Positions 17,281 through 26,840 of a stretch of 64,000 bases of DNA are shown in pieces (within the stretch, counting starts at the first letter, position 1; each line of letters opens with the position of its first letter). The translations under genes were made by a program, and so were the position numbers. The DNA is from Xylanibacter rodentium (GTDB taxonomy: Bacteria > Bacteroidota > Bacteroidia > Bacteroidales > Bacteroidaceae). The stretch covers positions 62,001 through 126,000 of the forward strand of contig NZ_JABKKE010000009.1 in NCBI RefSeq assembly GCF_013166575.1, read 5' to 3'. The notes beneath the pieces were generated by a model, which was not told where the DNA came from, made no database searches, and saw nothing but the letters and a program-made list of their open reading frames with translations.

Positions 17281-18327
17281 ATGAGCAAACGCCTTAAAGA
17301 CAACATAACATCAACATATTTTACTGCTGCCAACAGGCTCGGCTCAAAGAAAGCACGGCGCAGGATTGTTGCCTATGTCGAAAGTTATGACGACATATTC
17401 TTCTGGCGTACGGTGTTGAGTCCGCTTGAGAACGATACGCGCTATTTCGAGGTTATGCTTCCTTCGAAGAAAACGTTGCAGCGTGGCAAGAAATCGGTGC
17501 TGATGAATGTCATGGCAGACAAGGTAGGACCGGATATGATAGCCTGTGTGGATGCCGACTATGACTATCTGATGCAAGGTGTGACATCGACGTCGGAGAC
17601 AGTTGTATCCAATCCTTACGTATTCCATACATACGTATATGCCATAGAAAATTTTCAGTGTTATGCCACAGGGCTTCACGATGTGTGCGTGATGGTGACA
17701 CTAAACGATCGTTCGATATTTGATTTCCGTGACTACATGGAACAATATTCCGAGGCATGCTTCCCGCTTTTTATATGGTCGATATGGGCTTACCGTACCG
17801 GCAACTATCCTCACTTCTCCATTTCCGACTTCTGCCGTGTCACCGACCCTGGCCGCTTCAACATCGACTCACCGCAAATATCCATCGAGCATCTGCGCCA
17901 CAAGGTAAACAGACGTGTAAGCCAGCTTAAACAGCACTATCCGAAAGCCAAGGATGAATATCTGAAAACCAAGGCTATGCTGCGCGAACTCGGTGTGACT
18001 CCACGCACAACCTATCTGTATATGCAGGGACATCATATTTTCGATACGGTAATTGTGCCCATTATGACCAAGGTCTGCAATCGATTAAGACAGGAACGCG
18101 AGTCGGAGATTTACCGCACCGCGGCACATCATACGCAGATGCGCAACGAAATGTCATGCTACGAGAACAGCATTGCCGACATACGCTCTATGCTGCGCCG
18201 CACCACCGGATATACCCAATGTCCACAGTTCGTGAAATTACAACAGGACATCATGCGATTTGTAAACGGAAAAGCTACTCCGGCTGCTACAGACAATAAA
18301 ACCGAGCCACCGCCCCGGACGTCATAG
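17281..18327 (+). CDS. DUF4435 TOPRIM-like nuclease, AriB-like
   Basis: 348 residues. The N-terminal third has the TOPRIM pattern: a first strand ending in glutamate (VAYVESYDDIFFWR, Glu34) and a second ending in Asp-x-Asp (IACVDADYDYL, Asp91 and Asp93). This is the catalytic acid set of OLD and primase-type TOPRIM nucleases. PYVFHTYVYAIENFQCYA is typical of DUF4435. The C-terminal half is helical and basic. In PARIS, AriB of this family is the effector released from AriA and cuts tRNA; whether this protein does so is unknown. Its stop overlaps the stop of the convergent efflux gene by six bases. The partner ATPase is directly upstream. Confidence 0.8.
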   Translation: MSKRLKDNITSTYFTAANRLGSKKARRRIVAYVESYDDIFFWRTVLSPLENDTRYFEVMLPSKKTLQRGKKSVLMNVMADKVGPDMIACVDADYDYLMQGVTSTSETVVSNPYVFHTYVYAIENFQCYATGLHDVCVMVTLNDRSIFDFRDYMEQYSEACFPLFIWSIWAYRTGNYPHFSISDFCRVTDPGRFNIDSPQISIEHLRHKVNRRVSQLKQHYPKAKDEYLKTKAMLRELGVTPRTTYLYMQGHHIFDTVIVPIMTKVCNRLRQERESEIYRTAAHHTQMRNEMSCYENSIADIRSMLRRTTGYTQCPQFVKLQQDIMRFVNGKATPAATDNKTEPPPRTS

Positions 18328-19524
18328 TCTGTTTTTGTTAAGTGTAGCCCACAGATTGTGATATTGATTCTCAACGGCTAAAAAAGTCTGCTGCTTCTGA
18401 TAAATCTTGTCAACTTCATTGTAGTAATCAATCAGAGACATATTACCTGTGACAACAGCTTTTTTGAGTGCTGCGACTGACTGACGAATCATTGTCATGT
18501 CATATATCCGAAGAGTTTCACCAAGCCGACGGAATTCATTGATTATGGTTTCGGTCTCGTTCTCTACTTTCATACGGGTGTTGTCGAGGTTCAATTGTGC
18601 AGCGACCTGTTTTGATTTTGCAGCCTTTACCTTATTGGTGTTTGAGAATATGGGAAATGCAGCCCCTACAAGGAATCCGTTGCTCGATTCGTCCATTTCG
18701 GTATTGCGGCGGTATCCAATTGACAATTTCGGCAACCAGCCCTGCTTGCTCACTTTTATTTCCTGTTCTGCCATCCGGACCGCCGCTTCTGCGGTTCGGA
18801 TAACGGCATCGCTTGCTATTATCTCTTCTTGAAGACTCAATGCACTACCTTTTACTAACATTCCGTTCTCGGTGTACGTAGCAGTTATTTCCGGATATGA
18901 AATGGAATCGAGCGATAGCGGTTTGTTACCATTCATGGCCGTAAGTGCCCGTATAATGTTTTGTCGGGATGATTCATTCTGTAACATCTCCGCTTGCAAA
19001 TCCATCTGTTCCATCTTTATTTTATTCAGTTCTATTATGGTAGCATCTCCTTCTTTAAATTTCTTCTCGAACAGCACCAGCAATTCACCGGCATTGTCAG
19101 CACGTTCTTTCAGTACATCCCGTGTAAGGTTGAGCAGCACCAGTTCGAGACACTTCTGTTTAGCATCTAAAAGAATGTTTCTTCTCAACGTCATATACTC
19201 CAGATTGATGGCCTCCTGCTGCAGTTTGCCTGATTTGTGACGGGTTGCATATAATGTCGGAAAATCAAAATCCTGCGACACGACGAGTTCGGAACTTGCA
19301 ACTCCGGAAGCGCCTTTTCTGAAAAAAGGACTATATTCCACCGACGGAGATTCAAGACTATTCCGGTCTTTTATTTCGAAAATAGCCGCTTGGTTGTCAT
19401 TATGCAAGACCTTCAACTCCATATTGTTTCGTTCGACGGACCGGAGTACCGATGCAATGTCCTGTGATTGTGCCTTAATATAAATACATGAAAGAGCTAT
19501 TGCCAAAAAATATATTCTATTCAT
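18322..19524 (-). CDS. TolC/CzcC-family outer-membrane efflux protein
   Basis: 400 residues from the ATG at 19524, where a signal peptide begins (MNRIYFLAIALSCIYIKAQS). The longer frame would add 16 residues from inside the upstream gene. The body is long alternating helices with two OEP-type repeats (for example ARKSG-like RHKSGKLQQEAINLEY and KKAVVTGNMSLIDYYNEV). It would form the outer-membrane channel of the tripartite pump. It is the last gene of a three-gene leftward operon after the RND pump (13-base gap) and adaptor, an order common in Bacteroidales CzcBAC loci. Confidence 0.88.
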   Translation of the reverse strand: MNRIYFLAIALSCIYIKAQSQDIASVLRSVERNNMELKVLHNDNQAAIFEIKDRNSLESPSVEYSPFFRKGASGVASSELVVSQDFDFPTLYATRHKSGKLQQEAINLEYMTLRRNILLDAKQKCLELVLLNLTRDVLKERADNAGELLVLFEKKFKEGDATIIELNKIKMEQMDLQAEMLQNESSRQNIIRALTAMNGNKPLSLDSISYPEITATYTENGMLVKGSALSLQEEIIASDAVIRTAEAAVRMAEQEIKVSKQGWLPKLSIGYRRNTEMDESSNGFLVGAAFPIFSNTNKVKAAKSKQVAAQLNLDNTRMKVENETETIINEFRRLGETLRIYDMTMIRQSVAALKKAVVTGNMSLIDYYNEVDKIYQKQQTFLAVENQYHNLWATLNKNRL

Positions 19525-19537
19525 AATCGGGTATCTT

Positions 19538-22500
19538 TTATTTGTTATTATCTTTTCTGTGTATCCATCCATATACGATTGGAATGATAAACACGTTCAA
19601 AAAAGTTGATGTAAGAAGTCCGCCCAAGATAACCGTTGCCATCGGACTTTGTATCTCATTTCCCGGCAAGTCACCCCGTAAAGCGAGAGGAAACAACGCC
19701 AGTGCCGAAGTCAGAGCCGTCATGAGAATGGGGTTCAAACGATCCAGCGAGCCTTTTATGATGCTTTCGTATATTGACAAGCCTTCCGTATGGCGCAGAT
19801 GATTATATCTTGTTATCAGCAGCATACCGTTACGTGTGGCAATACCGAAAAGTGAAATGAATCCTATTATGGCCGGAATACTCACCTCGCCCGTCGTGCC
19901 CCACAACACAAGTACACCGCCAATAAGAGCAAACGGCAGATTAAGCAAAATCACGCTGCTCTCAAATGCACTGCGGAATTGCATGTACAACAGCAGGTAA
20001 ATGACAACGACGCTTATCAATGATGCAAGAAGTAATATACGTCCGGATGCCTTTGCATTTTCAAACTGTCCGCCATATTCTATATGATATCCTTCAGGCA
20101 ATACAATATTTCCATCAATTTCAGCCTGTATATCATTTACGACGCTGCTGAGATCCCGCCCATCCGTATTAGCCGAAATTACAATCTTTCGCTTTACGTT
20201 CTCTCTGCTTATGGCATTCGGACCGGCAGCAGACACGACATCAGCCACATAGGTCAAAGGTATTTTCTGTCCGTCCGGAGTGTCGATAAGCATTCTGCGA
20301 ATATTTTCAATCGAATTGCGGCTGCTGTCATCAGCTTTGACAACCAGATTAAACTTCTTGTTGCCCTCATACACTTGCGATACTGTTTCACCGGCCATCA
20401 TCACAGTCACGAACTCATTGAACTCCGGTTCCGATATGCCATAACGTGAAAGCATTTCCGGCTTAGGCATGATTTTCAGTTCGGGACGTTCTATCTGTTG
20501 CTCCACATTCAGGTCGGCAATACCTTCTACTGATTGTATTGCATCTTTAATCCTGTTGCCCAATGTGAACATCTCGTTGAGGTCGTCTCCAAACAATTTG
20601 ATGGCAATATTGGCCTGTGTGCCGCTCAACATTGCGTCGATACGATGGCTTATGGGTTGTCCAATCTCTATGTTGACACCGGCAATCACAGACAGTCTGT
20701 CGCGTATGTCGTTCAACAGTTCACGATGTGTGCGCCGGTCCAGTTCGAACGGAGCTTCTATCTCCGACACGTTCACCCCGAGAGCATGTTCATCAAGTTC
20801 GGCGCGTCCCGTTTTACGTGCCACCGTCTTTATTTCCGGAATGGCAAGCAGTATCTCTTCCGCCTTACGACCGATTTTGTCGGACTCTTCTAACGAGATG
20901 CCGGGCAACGAACTGATATTGATAGTGAAAGAACCTTCATTGAACGGTGGAAGAAAACTGCTGCCAAGCGTAAGAAATATCCCTGACGTGACGACAAACA
21001 GTACTATCGTACTACTTACAACCGTCTTTTTATGCTTCAATACCCACAGCAGGCTGATATGATAATACTTCTTAAGCCATACAGTGACAAACGCCTCTTT
21101 GCCATAAGCCTTATCTGTTGCCTTGCTGTTTAACATATAACTGCATAACACCGGTGTCAGCGTCAATGCTACAGCCGTCGATGCAAACAGTGACACGATA
21201 AATGCTATACCAAGCGGAATCAGCATTCGCCCTTCCATATCGGTAAGAAAGAACAGCGGCATGAAACTCACAATGATAATCAGTGTGGAATTGAGAATCG
21301 GCATACGCACCTCTCTTGAAGCGTCATAGACCACACTCAACACTGCCCTTCGTTCCGTTTCCGGTAAAGTATTGTTTTCACGCAGTTTTTTCCATACGTT
21401 CTCCACATCAACAATGGCATCGTCCACAAGCGAACCTATCGCTATCGCCATGCCGCCCAGACTCATCGTATTTATACTCATTCCGAGATAGTGCAGCACG
21501 AGCAGCGACACTATCAGTGACAGAGGGATGGTGACCAGCGAAATTACCGTAGTGCGAATGTTTGCCAAGAACAGAAACAGTATGATGACAACAAACAATG
21601 CTCCCTCGAACAGGGATGTCTTCACATTGTCTATAGAACTCTCGATGAAACGAGACTGACGGAATATATCCGTTGATATATGCACATCGGCAGGGAGGCT
21701 TTTTTGCAGGTCGGCAATTGCATATTCCAGTTTCTCTGTCAGTTCTACAGTTCCTGTATAAGGCTGTTTTGTCACAGTCAGCAATATGGCAGGCCGGCCT
21801 TTTTCCGATGCGACTCCCAGTTTCGGACTTTCAGCCCCAACTTTTATTTCAGCTATATCTGTCAAGGTTATCGGACTACCGCCTACAACCTTCACCACCG
21901 ATTTGGATATACGTCCGATAGCATCCGGAGAAACCACGCCACGCAGTATATATTCATTGCCATATTCGTAAATCACGCCTCCACTGGTGCTGCGGTTCAT
22001 GCCGCGCGTCACGGCCGTCACCTCAGCCAGACTCACACCGTAATGCTTCATTTTGTCCGGACTTAAAAGTATCTGATACTCTTTCAAGTCGCCCCCAATT
22101 ACAGATACCTGTGCCACCCCACCCGTAGACAGCAGACGGGGACGTATTGTCCAGTCGGCCATTGTTCGTAAATCCTGCATCGAAGTACTGTCAGCAGTAA
22201 GACCGATGATTAGAAGTTCCCCCAATATGGATGATTGCGGCCCAAGCGTTGGGCTGCCGACATTGTCAGGCAGGGCATCGCTGACCGTAGCCAGCTTCTC
22301 GGAAACAATCTGTCGAGCAAGATATATGTCGGTATCCCATTCAAACTCAACCCATACAACGGAAAAACCGGCTGTCGACGACGACCTTACCCTTCGCACT
22401 CCTGTCGCCCCGTTTACTGATGTCTCTATCGGAAAAGTCACTAACTGTTCCACCTCTTCAGCAGCCATACCTCCGGCTTCAGTCATCACGACGACGGTAG

Positions 22501-22633
22501 GTGCGTTTAGGTCGGGGAACACATCTATCTCTGCATTCTTGGCCGTATACAGTCCGCCTATGACAAGCAACACGGCTACAACCAATACAAACAGACGATT
22601 TTGCAGTGAAAACCTTATAATCTTATTCAGCAT
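19538..22633 (-). CDS. CusA/CzcA-family heavy-metal RND efflux pump
   Basis: 1031 residues, normal for an RND pump, with twelve membrane helices and two large periplasmic loops. FPDLNAPTVVVMTEAGGMA near the start and AIAIGSLVDDAIVDVENVW in helix 4 are hallmarks of the heavy-metal subfamily. The acidic residues of the latter relay protons. The C-terminal helices include GFISLFGIATRNGMLLITRY. The pump exports metal ions from periplasm or cytoplasm, driven by proton import. The metal (Cu/Ag or Zn/Co/Cd/Ni) is not decided by the sequence I can read. It lies between the adaptor gene (17-base gap) and the outer-membrane factor. Confidence 0.93.
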   Translation of the reverse strand: MLNKIIRFSLQNRLFVLVVAVLLVIGGLYTAKNAEIDVFPDLNAPTVVVMTEAGGMAAEEVEQLVTFPIETSVNGATGVRRVRSSSTAGFSVVWVEFEWDTDIYLARQIVSEKLATVSDALPDNVGSPTLGPQSSILGELLIIGLTADSTSMQDLRTMADWTIRPRLLSTGGVAQVSVIGGDLKEYQILLSPDKMKHYGVSLAEVTAVTRGMNRSTSGGVIYEYGNEYILRGVVSPDAIGRISKSVVKVVGGSPITLTDIAEIKVGAESPKLGVASEKGRPAILLTVTKQPYTGTVELTEKLEYAIADLQKSLPADVHISTDIFRQSRFIESSIDNVKTSLFEGALFVVIILFLFLANIRTTVISLVTIPLSLIVSLLVLHYLGMSINTMSLGGMAIAIGSLVDDAIVDVENVWKKLRENNTLPETERRAVLSVVYDASREVRMPILNSTLIIIVSFMPLFFLTDMEGRMLIPLGIAFIVSLFASTAVALTLTPVLCSYMLNSKATDKAYGKEAFVTVWLKKYYHISLLWVLKHKKTVVSSTIVLFVVTSGIFLTLGSSFLPPFNEGSFTINISSLPGISLEESDKIGRKAEEILLAIPEIKTVARKTGRAELDEHALGVNVSEIEAPFELDRRTHRELLNDIRDRLSVIAGVNIEIGQPISHRIDAMLSGTQANIAIKLFGDDLNEMFTLGNRIKDAIQSVEGIADLNVEQQIERPELKIMPKPEMLSRYGISEPEFNEFVTVMMAGETVSQVYEGNKKFNLVVKADDSSRNSIENIRRMLIDTPDGQKIPLTYVADVVSAAGPNAISRENVKRKIVISANTDGRDLSSVVNDIQAEIDGNIVLPEGYHIEYGGQFENAKASGRILLLASLISVVVIYLLLYMQFRSAFESSVILLNLPFALIGGVLVLWGTTGEVSIPAIIGFISLFGIATRNGMLLITRYNHLRHTEGLSIYESIIKGSLDRLNPILMTALTSALALFPLALRGDLPGNEIQSPMATVILGGLLTSTFLNVFIIPIVYGWIHRKDNNK

Positions 22634-22650
22634 GACACATCGTTTTTCGA

Positions 22651-23817
22651 TTAATGATTATGATTATGTCCCGGAATAATATTACCTGCCGATGCCATTT
22701 TTACATGTATAGCTCCCACAGTGACAAGTTTCTCGCCGCCTTTCAGACCTGATACAATCTCCGTTCTTGTTCCGTCCGACTGCCCGAGCCTCACTTCCTG
22801 TTTACGATAGCAGTCTTTGTCTTCCTGTATATAGACAAAATAAACGCCTTGTTCCTCGGTCAGCGCTGTTGTCGGAATGCTGATTACATTGCTTCGGCTG
22901 CCGGTCAGAAGATATATTTCGGCAAATGCTCCCGGTATGATACCGCTACGGTTGTCCAATTCGAATGTAACAGGAATAAATGTCGATGTGTTTCCGGCTG
23001 TTTTCCCATAAGACAGCAAATGTCCGTCCAGCTCGTTCAAATCGTAGACCTTGTCACTATACGACATTTTGAATTTTGCCGAAGTGATTTTGTTGAGTAT
23101 GGCATAATCACGTTCGGCGACCTCAGCCCTCAGATACAGACGTCTGTTACGGGTCACTGTCATCAGCGGTTGTCCCACGTTAACATAATCACCATCCCTT
23201 ACCATACATTCCTTCACATATCCCCCGTTTGTCGGTTTCACCACCACTCCTTTTGACGTGCCGTTTTGCACTATGGCTTTATATGCAAGCAACGCATTAT
23301 CATATTCAGCCTTTGCTGCCAGAAAATCAGTCTCGGTTATTATCCTGTCTGCTATAAGTTCTTTGGCTCTTTCATATTCAGCCTTTGCCGTCCGATAGGT
23401 TATTAATGCCCGTTGAACCAAATCCCCATCCTGCAATTCAGACGATGATATGGTAAATACCGCCATACCCTTGTCTACGCTCATGCCCTCCGTTATAGGA
23501 CGGTTGACAGATACGATACCGGCAACGGTTGCAACAATGGTATTTTCGTCATTGGCAGCTGTCAGAATCTTGCCTCCTGTAATAGTGACACCGTGAAACT
23601 CGCCGGGCTTTACCGTCTCAACCTGAATTCCGGCCGCTTTTGCATTATCTGACAAAAGAACAATTATACCCGGCCCGTGGTCTTTTTCAGAATGAGAGTC
23701 TTGTTTTGAATGCTTTTCTGTCTGAGCATCGTCATCATGAGCATTGGATGCACTGTGCCGGCAGGCCGATAGCACTGCGAACCCAAATGCACCGATAAGA
23801 AATAATCCTTTGTTCAT
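22651..23817 (-). CDS. RND efflux periplasmic adaptor (CusB/CzcB-like), histidine-rich lipoprotein
   Basis: 388 residues from the ATG at 23817; upstream codons lack a signal. Signal and lipobox: FLIGAFGFAVLSAC. Residues ~22-50 are rich in His and Asp (HDDDAQTEKHSKQDSHSEKD) and the protein ends GHNHNH, so both ends look metal-binding. The middle has the split biotinyl-lipoyl domain, an alpha-hairpin (ALITYRTAKAEYERAKELI, continuing into AKAEYDNALLAYKA) and a beta-barrel domain. It bridges the RND pump and the outer-membrane factor. It is the first gene of the operon, with a TACCTTTG box 27 bases upstream. Confidence 0.9.
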   Translation of the reverse strand: MNKGLFLIGAFGFAVLSACRHSASNAHDDDAQTEKHSKQDSHSEKDHGPGIIVLLSDNAKAAGIQVETVKPGEFHGVTITGGKILTAANDENTIVATVAGIVSVNRPITEGMSVDKGMAVFTISSSELQDGDLVQRALITYRTAKAEYERAKELIADRIITETDFLAAKAEYDNALLAYKAIVQNGTSKGVVVKPTNGGYVKECMVRDGDYVNVGQPLMTVTRNRRLYLRAEVAERDYAILNKITSAKFKMSYSDKVYDLNELDGHLLSYGKTAGNTSTFIPVTFELDNRSGIIPGAFAEIYLLTGSRSNVISIPTTALTEEQGVYFVYIQEDKDCYRKQEVRLGQSDGTRTEIVSGLKGGEKLVTVGAIHVKMASAGNIIPGHNHNH

Positions 23818-23843
23818 ACTTGTACGCTTCTTGGAATTTGCAG

Positions 23844-23851
23844 CAAAGGTA
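23844..23851 (-). promoter_or_regulatory. -7 box TACCTTTG of the metal-efflux operon
   Basis: On this strand TACCTTTG lies 27 bases upstream of the adaptor ATG. A second TAACTTTG lies ~30 bases further upstream. Confidence 0.5.
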
Positions 23852-23908
23852 CAAATACATATATGCAATTGGGTTGCAAAGTTACATGTCGGACTATTTT
23901 GGTATCGT

Positions 23909-23934
23909 CCGCAGAAGACGGGACGCTCCTGCGG
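23909..23934 (-). terminator. Hairpin downstream of the TrkH gene
   Basis: CCGCAG (23909-23914) pairs with CTGCGG (23929-23934). On the leftward strand it follows the TrkH stop and an A/T-rich stretch. The stem is short. Confidence 0.35.
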
Positions 23935-23966
23935 ATGTTAAAATAAAATCGTAACTGAAAACCAAG

Positions 23967-25424
23967 TCAGTTATCCTTCCAATAACTTCGTGTGAACAGC
24001 ACCAACACAGACATAATCTCAAGACGTCCCATCAGCATAAGCAGCGAGCATATCCACTTTATAGTGTCAGGCAATATGCTCCATGACATCACAGGACCTA
24101 TTTCCGTGCCCAACGTCGGACCGACATTTCCCATACAACTCAATGATATGGTAATGGCGTTGGTGTTGTCAATGCCTGCCATTATCATTATTGTGGCGGC
24201 AACGAGACACATTAGCACGTATACAGAGAAAAAAGCCAAAAGTGTAGTCAGTTTTGACTGCGGCACGCTCTCGCCGTTCACTTTCACCGGCAATACAGCA
24301 TTAGGGTGTAGTATGCGCCGAAACTCGTTGCGCAGTACCTTGAGCACCATTACACCACGAATGCATTTGAAACCGCCGCTGGTGGAGCCTGCACATGAGC
24401 CGAGAAACATACATGCACCAAGTATCACCCATGTGATGTGAGGCCATGCACCGGCGTCATCGTTGAAAAGACCGGTAGTGGTGATGAACGATACAACCTG
24501 GAACAATGCACTTCGGAACGCATTTTCCAAATCGTAGTCGAGCCGGGTGACAAGCAGATACATTATCCATGCCGTGGCAGAGAATACGACTGTGACAAAG
24601 AGTCTGAATTCGGAATTGGTGAACAACGCCCGTACACGCCCTTTGAAGACTATCATATATAGCAACGTGAAATTGATACCTGAGAGAAACTGAAAAATAA
24701 TGCTTATATATTCTATGGCCGGCGAACGGAAAAATTCCGTACTGTCGTCGTGGCTGGAAAAACCGCCCGTAGCTGTAGTTGACATAGAGTATGTGAAACT
24801 GTCGAATACCCCCATGCCCGCAGCCATATATGACAGGATACATCCTACTGTCAGTGCCAGATATATTGACCATATCCATTTGGCATTTGTACTCAGCCGC
24901 GGGTGCATTTTGGAACGTATGGGACCTGTTGCTTCAGCCGCAAACACCTTGACATTGCCACCTACCATCGACGGCAGTATGGCTATCGTGAAGAACACTA
25001 TTCCCAATCCGCCTATCCATTGTGTAAGAGAGCGCCAGAAGAGAATACCGTGAGGCAGATACTCTACACTGTCAAGTATGGTGGCCCCAGTGGTAGTGAA
25101 TCCGGACATTGTTTCGAAATAGGCGTCGGCCAAATTGGTGATATATCCGCCTACGATATATGGCAGCATGCCGAATACACTGAAGATAATCCATGTGGAT
25201 GTGACAACGAAATAGGCGTCGCGACGGCTCATGTTGTTGGTCGAGTTACGGCCGAAGTATCTGAATATCAGTCCGCTGCCCACAGTGGCTATCATTGATA
25301 TCAGAAACGCCATAATATCGTCCTCGTTGTAGTAGAATGCCACTGCCAGACTGAACAGCATGAACGCACTTTCGAGAAAAAGCAACTGGCCTATGATTTT
25401 CGATACGATGCGGAAGTTTACCAT
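23967..25424 (-). CDS. trkH: TrkH-family potassium uptake protein
   Basis: 485 residues, the usual length. Four membrane-pore-membrane repeats are visible, with selectivity-filter regions such as SGFTTTGATI, TTATGGFSSHD, FITTTGLFNDD and SCMGNVGPTLG. The sequence CAGSTSGGFKCIRG is typical of TrkH. It forms the K+-conducting subunit in the inner membrane and needs the TrkA regulator. Its start overlaps the trkA stop by seven bases (25418-25424), so the two are translationally coupled. Confidence 0.93.
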   Translation of the reverse strand: MVNFRIVSKIIGQLLFLESAFMLFSLAVAFYYNEDDIMAFLISMIATVGSGLIFRYFGRNSTNNMSRRDAYFVVTSTWIIFSVFGMLPYIVGGYITNLADAYFETMSGFTTTGATILDSVEYLPHGILFWRSLTQWIGGLGIVFFTIAILPSMVGGNVKVFAAEATGPIRSKMHPRLSTNAKWIWSIYLALTVGCILSYMAAGMGVFDSFTYSMSTTATGGFSSHDDSTEFFRSPAIEYISIIFQFLSGINFTLLYMIVFKGRVRALFTNSEFRLFVTVVFSATAWIMYLLVTRLDYDLENAFRSALFQVVSFITTTGLFNDDAGAWPHITWVILGACMFLGSCAGSTSGGFKCIRGVMVLKVLRNEFRRILHPNAVLPVKVNGESVPQSKLTTLLAFFSVYVLMCLVAATIMIMAGIDNTNAITISLSCMGNVGPTLGTEIGPVMSWSILPDTIKWICSLLMLMGRLEIMSVLVLFTRSYWKDN

Positions 25425-26776
25425 AACGAACTTGTCTTAAAGTATTTCTCCATTTTCTTCATGTTCTGTTCGTGACAGAACACCATCACCGTATCACCGG
25501 CCTCTATCTGTGAATTACCGTTGACAAGCATGCCCTCGCCATGACGCACCAATCCGCCTATGTTCATTCCGAAAGGCAGTCCGAGAGCCTTTACCGGTTT
25601 TTTGGTGACAGGTGAACCCGGAGCGGCAGTAAATTCGGCCACATCCGAGTCAAGCATCATCAATGAGCGCATGTTGTTCACTTCGGCGTCAAGCATCATC
25701 TGGTATATATGACTTGCTGCAATTGTCTTCTTGTTTATGATGGTTCCGATATCAAGTTCTTCGGCCATGCTCACATAGTCAAGATTTTCCACCATGGCTA
25801 TCGTCTTGCGCACTCCGAGCCGTTTGGCCGTAAGACAAGCGAGAATGTTTGTTTCGGCATTGTCAGTCACGGCTACAAAAGCCTGTGTGTTTCTTATGCC
25901 TTCGTCTTCAAGCAGGCTGATATCGCGTCCGTCGCCGTGTATCACCATGGTATCACACGTGCTCAGCAAAGTGTTGAGCCGTTCGCAACGCTCCTCGCTC
26001 ATTTCGATTATCTTCACATTCATATAGTCGGGCACCGTCAGCGCCACTCTTACGGCAGTCTTGCCTCCGCCCATCACTATCACGTTTTTCACATCGGCAT
26101 AATGCTCCTTGCCTGCAATCTTTCGTATATACGGTATATATTCACGGGTGGTCATGAAGAAAGCCATATCCAGATTGCGCAACTCATCGTTTCCACCGGG
26201 TATGATGGTCTCGCTGCCTCGCTTTATAGCCACGATATGATAGGGGTCGTCCGGTCCGCACAGTTCACGGAGCGGACGGTTCAGTATCTCACACATCTCG
26301 TGCAATTTTACACCAAGCATGACAAGAGCACCGCCGTGCACATCCCATCGCTGACGTACCCAGCTCATCTTAAGCCCGTTGTTGATGTCAATGGCTGCAA
26401 GAACCTCGGGATATATCAGCGAGTCTATACCAAGTTCGTTAAAGAAAGATTCGAGATTGGGTGCCAGATATTCATAGTTGTCTATACGTGCCACGGTCTT
26501 TTTCGCTCCCATGGCATGTGCTATGATACAGGCATTCATGTTGCGGCTCTCATCGGGAGTGACGCCGACAAACAGATCTGCATTCTGTGCTCCGGCTTCC
26601 CTGAGTGCCTTGATGCTTGTGGGCGATGCCTGCAGGGTCATGATGTCGTATTCACCGTCGAGTCCGGCCAGACGGTCGTCATCTTCATCTATGAGCGTAC
26701 AGTCCTGATCATCGCGCGAAAGCAACTTTGCAAGATGTGTGCCTACGGCACCGGCACCGGCTATGATTATTTTCAT
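25418..26776 (-). CDS. trkA: TrkA, NAD-binding regulator of K+ uptake
   Basis: 452 residues made of two tandem RCK units. The first begins MKIIIAGAGAVGTHLAKLL (dinucleotide-binding GxGxxG). The second begins VIVMGGGKTAVRVAL near residue 230. Each is followed by an RCK_C domain, the last ending IEAGDTVMVFC. TrkA sits on the cytoplasmic face of TrkH and gates it through nucleotide binding. It is the first gene of the two-gene operon with trkH. Confidence 0.95.
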   Translation of the reverse strand: MKIIIAGAGAVGTHLAKLLSRDDQDCTLIDEDDDRLAGLDGEYDIMTLQASPTSIKALREAGAQNADLFVGVTPDESRNMNACIIAHAMGAKKTVARIDNYEYLAPNLESFFNELGIDSLIYPEVLAAIDINNGLKMSWVRQRWDVHGGALVMLGVKLHEMCEILNRPLRELCGPDDPYHIVAIKRGSETIIPGGNDELRNLDMAFFMTTREYIPYIRKIAGKEHYADVKNVIVMGGGKTAVRVALTVPDYMNVKIIEMSEERCERLNTLLSTCDTMVIHGDGRDISLLEDEGIRNTQAFVAVTDNAETNILACLTAKRLGVRKTIAMVENLDYVSMAEELDIGTIINKKTIAASHIYQMMLDAEVNNMRSLMMLDSDVAEFTAAPGSPVTKKPVKALGLPFGMNIGGLVRHGEGMLVNGNSQIEAGDTVMVFCHEQNMKKMEKYFKTSSLW

Positions 26777-26840
26777 ATATATATGAATTATACAATATAA
26801 TTATGGTATTCCTTGCCTGACTCCATTCCGCAGCATGCAG

